Source: Megascapheus bottae (Eukaryota; Chordata; Mammalia; Rodentia; Geomyidae). From it: 64,000 nt of DNA. The notes beneath the pieces were generated by a model. The model was not told where the DNA came from. It was given only the letters and a program-made list of their open reading frames with translations, and did not search any database. Where the stretch lies: NCBI GenBank assembly GCA_024803745.1, contig JANJXV010000004.1:40616358-40680357 (forward strand), in the 5' to 3' direction. The position numbers and the translations under genes are program-made. Positions 63,690 to 64,000 of the stretch are shown one piece after another. Each line of letters opens with the position of its first letter. Positions within the stretch are counted from its first letter, which is position 1.

Positions 63690-64000
63690 TTGCCCATGTT
63701 GAGTAGATTATTTCGATAGATTGAAAGAGGAGAGATCCCTATGACCTACCCATAACACTCTGAGGTACCTACCCAGAACATTACAGTTCAGGACACAGTA
63801 AAGACACTGTGCACCCATGTTCATTTCTGTACTATTCATAATAGTCAAGTTATAGAAACGGCCCAGATACCCTACAATGGATGAATGGATTAAAAAAAAG
63901 TGCTACCTATACACAAGGGAACTTTACACAGTAGTATATCATTTGCAGGGAATTGAGTGGACCTAGAACAAATCATGTTATGTGAGGCAAGCTATGCTCA
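63690..64000 (+). mobile_element. L1 ORF2 C-terminal fragment, runs off the window
   Basis: GTGCACCCATGTTCATTTCT, ATACCCTACAATGGATGAAT and ATTGAGTGGACCTAGAACAA are the L1 ORF2 C-terminal block. It continues past 64,000. Confidence 0.8.

Overview
This is a mammalian nuclear window, almost certainly rodent. It holds two head-to-head, intron-rich nuclear genes for mitochondrial proteins, embedded in dense SINE, LINE and LTR sequence. Two SINE families dominate. I call the first SINE-A: a tRNA-Ala/ID-like head (Pol III A-box-like TGGCCTAGTGG, B box GGTTCGATTCC) joined to a second unit reading roughly AAGCCGGAAGTGGTGCTGTGGCTCAAGTGGTAGAGC and ending in GACTGGCA plus poly-A. I call the second SINE-B: a B1-like head (GTGGCTCATGCCTGTAATCC) joined to the same ID-like tail, a B1-dID type chimera. 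From memory of these families I would guess a heteromyid (pocket mouse or kangaroo rat). The rodent call is firm; the family call is an inference.

Layout. Bases 1 to about 7,600 are intergenic: SINEs, an L1 tail, a MIR and some unassigned unique sequence. QRSL1 (mitochondrial Glu-tRNA(Gln) amidotransferase subunit A) lies on the minus strand from 34,197 down to 7,635. I could place all 11 coding exons; they sum to 1,581 nt, one in-frame 526-residue protein with the Lys76/Ser171/Ser195 amidase triad. A processed HNRNPC pseudogene with an intact target-site duplication sits in QRSL1 intron 1 (27,145-28,543).

A roughly 600-base, GC-rich bidirectional promoter (34,198-34,797) separates the two start codons. 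RTN4IP1 (mitochondrial NADPH oxidoreductase, OPA10) runs on the plus strand from 34,798. Coding exons 1-6 are present up to 61,771; the remaining exons lie beyond the window. From 61,772 to the right edge there is RTN4IP1 intron 6, with SINEs and an L1 ORF2 fragment.

The two proteins meet in mitochondrial function: QRSL1 supports mitochondrial translation by making Gln-tRNA(Gln), and RTN4IP1 supports complex I and coenzyme Q. A shared promoter is consistent with co-regulation. I found no previously undescribed gene system. The most unusual structures are: a partial duplicate of RTN4IP1 exon 4 carried into intron 1 and fused to an antisense L1 fragment; a 43-base near-perfect inverted repeat; a probable solo LTR inside a SINE; a 48-base alternating purine-pyrimidine tract; and a (GAA)n tract in RTN4IP1 intron 3. 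SINE boundaries are read by eye and are good to about 5-15 bases.
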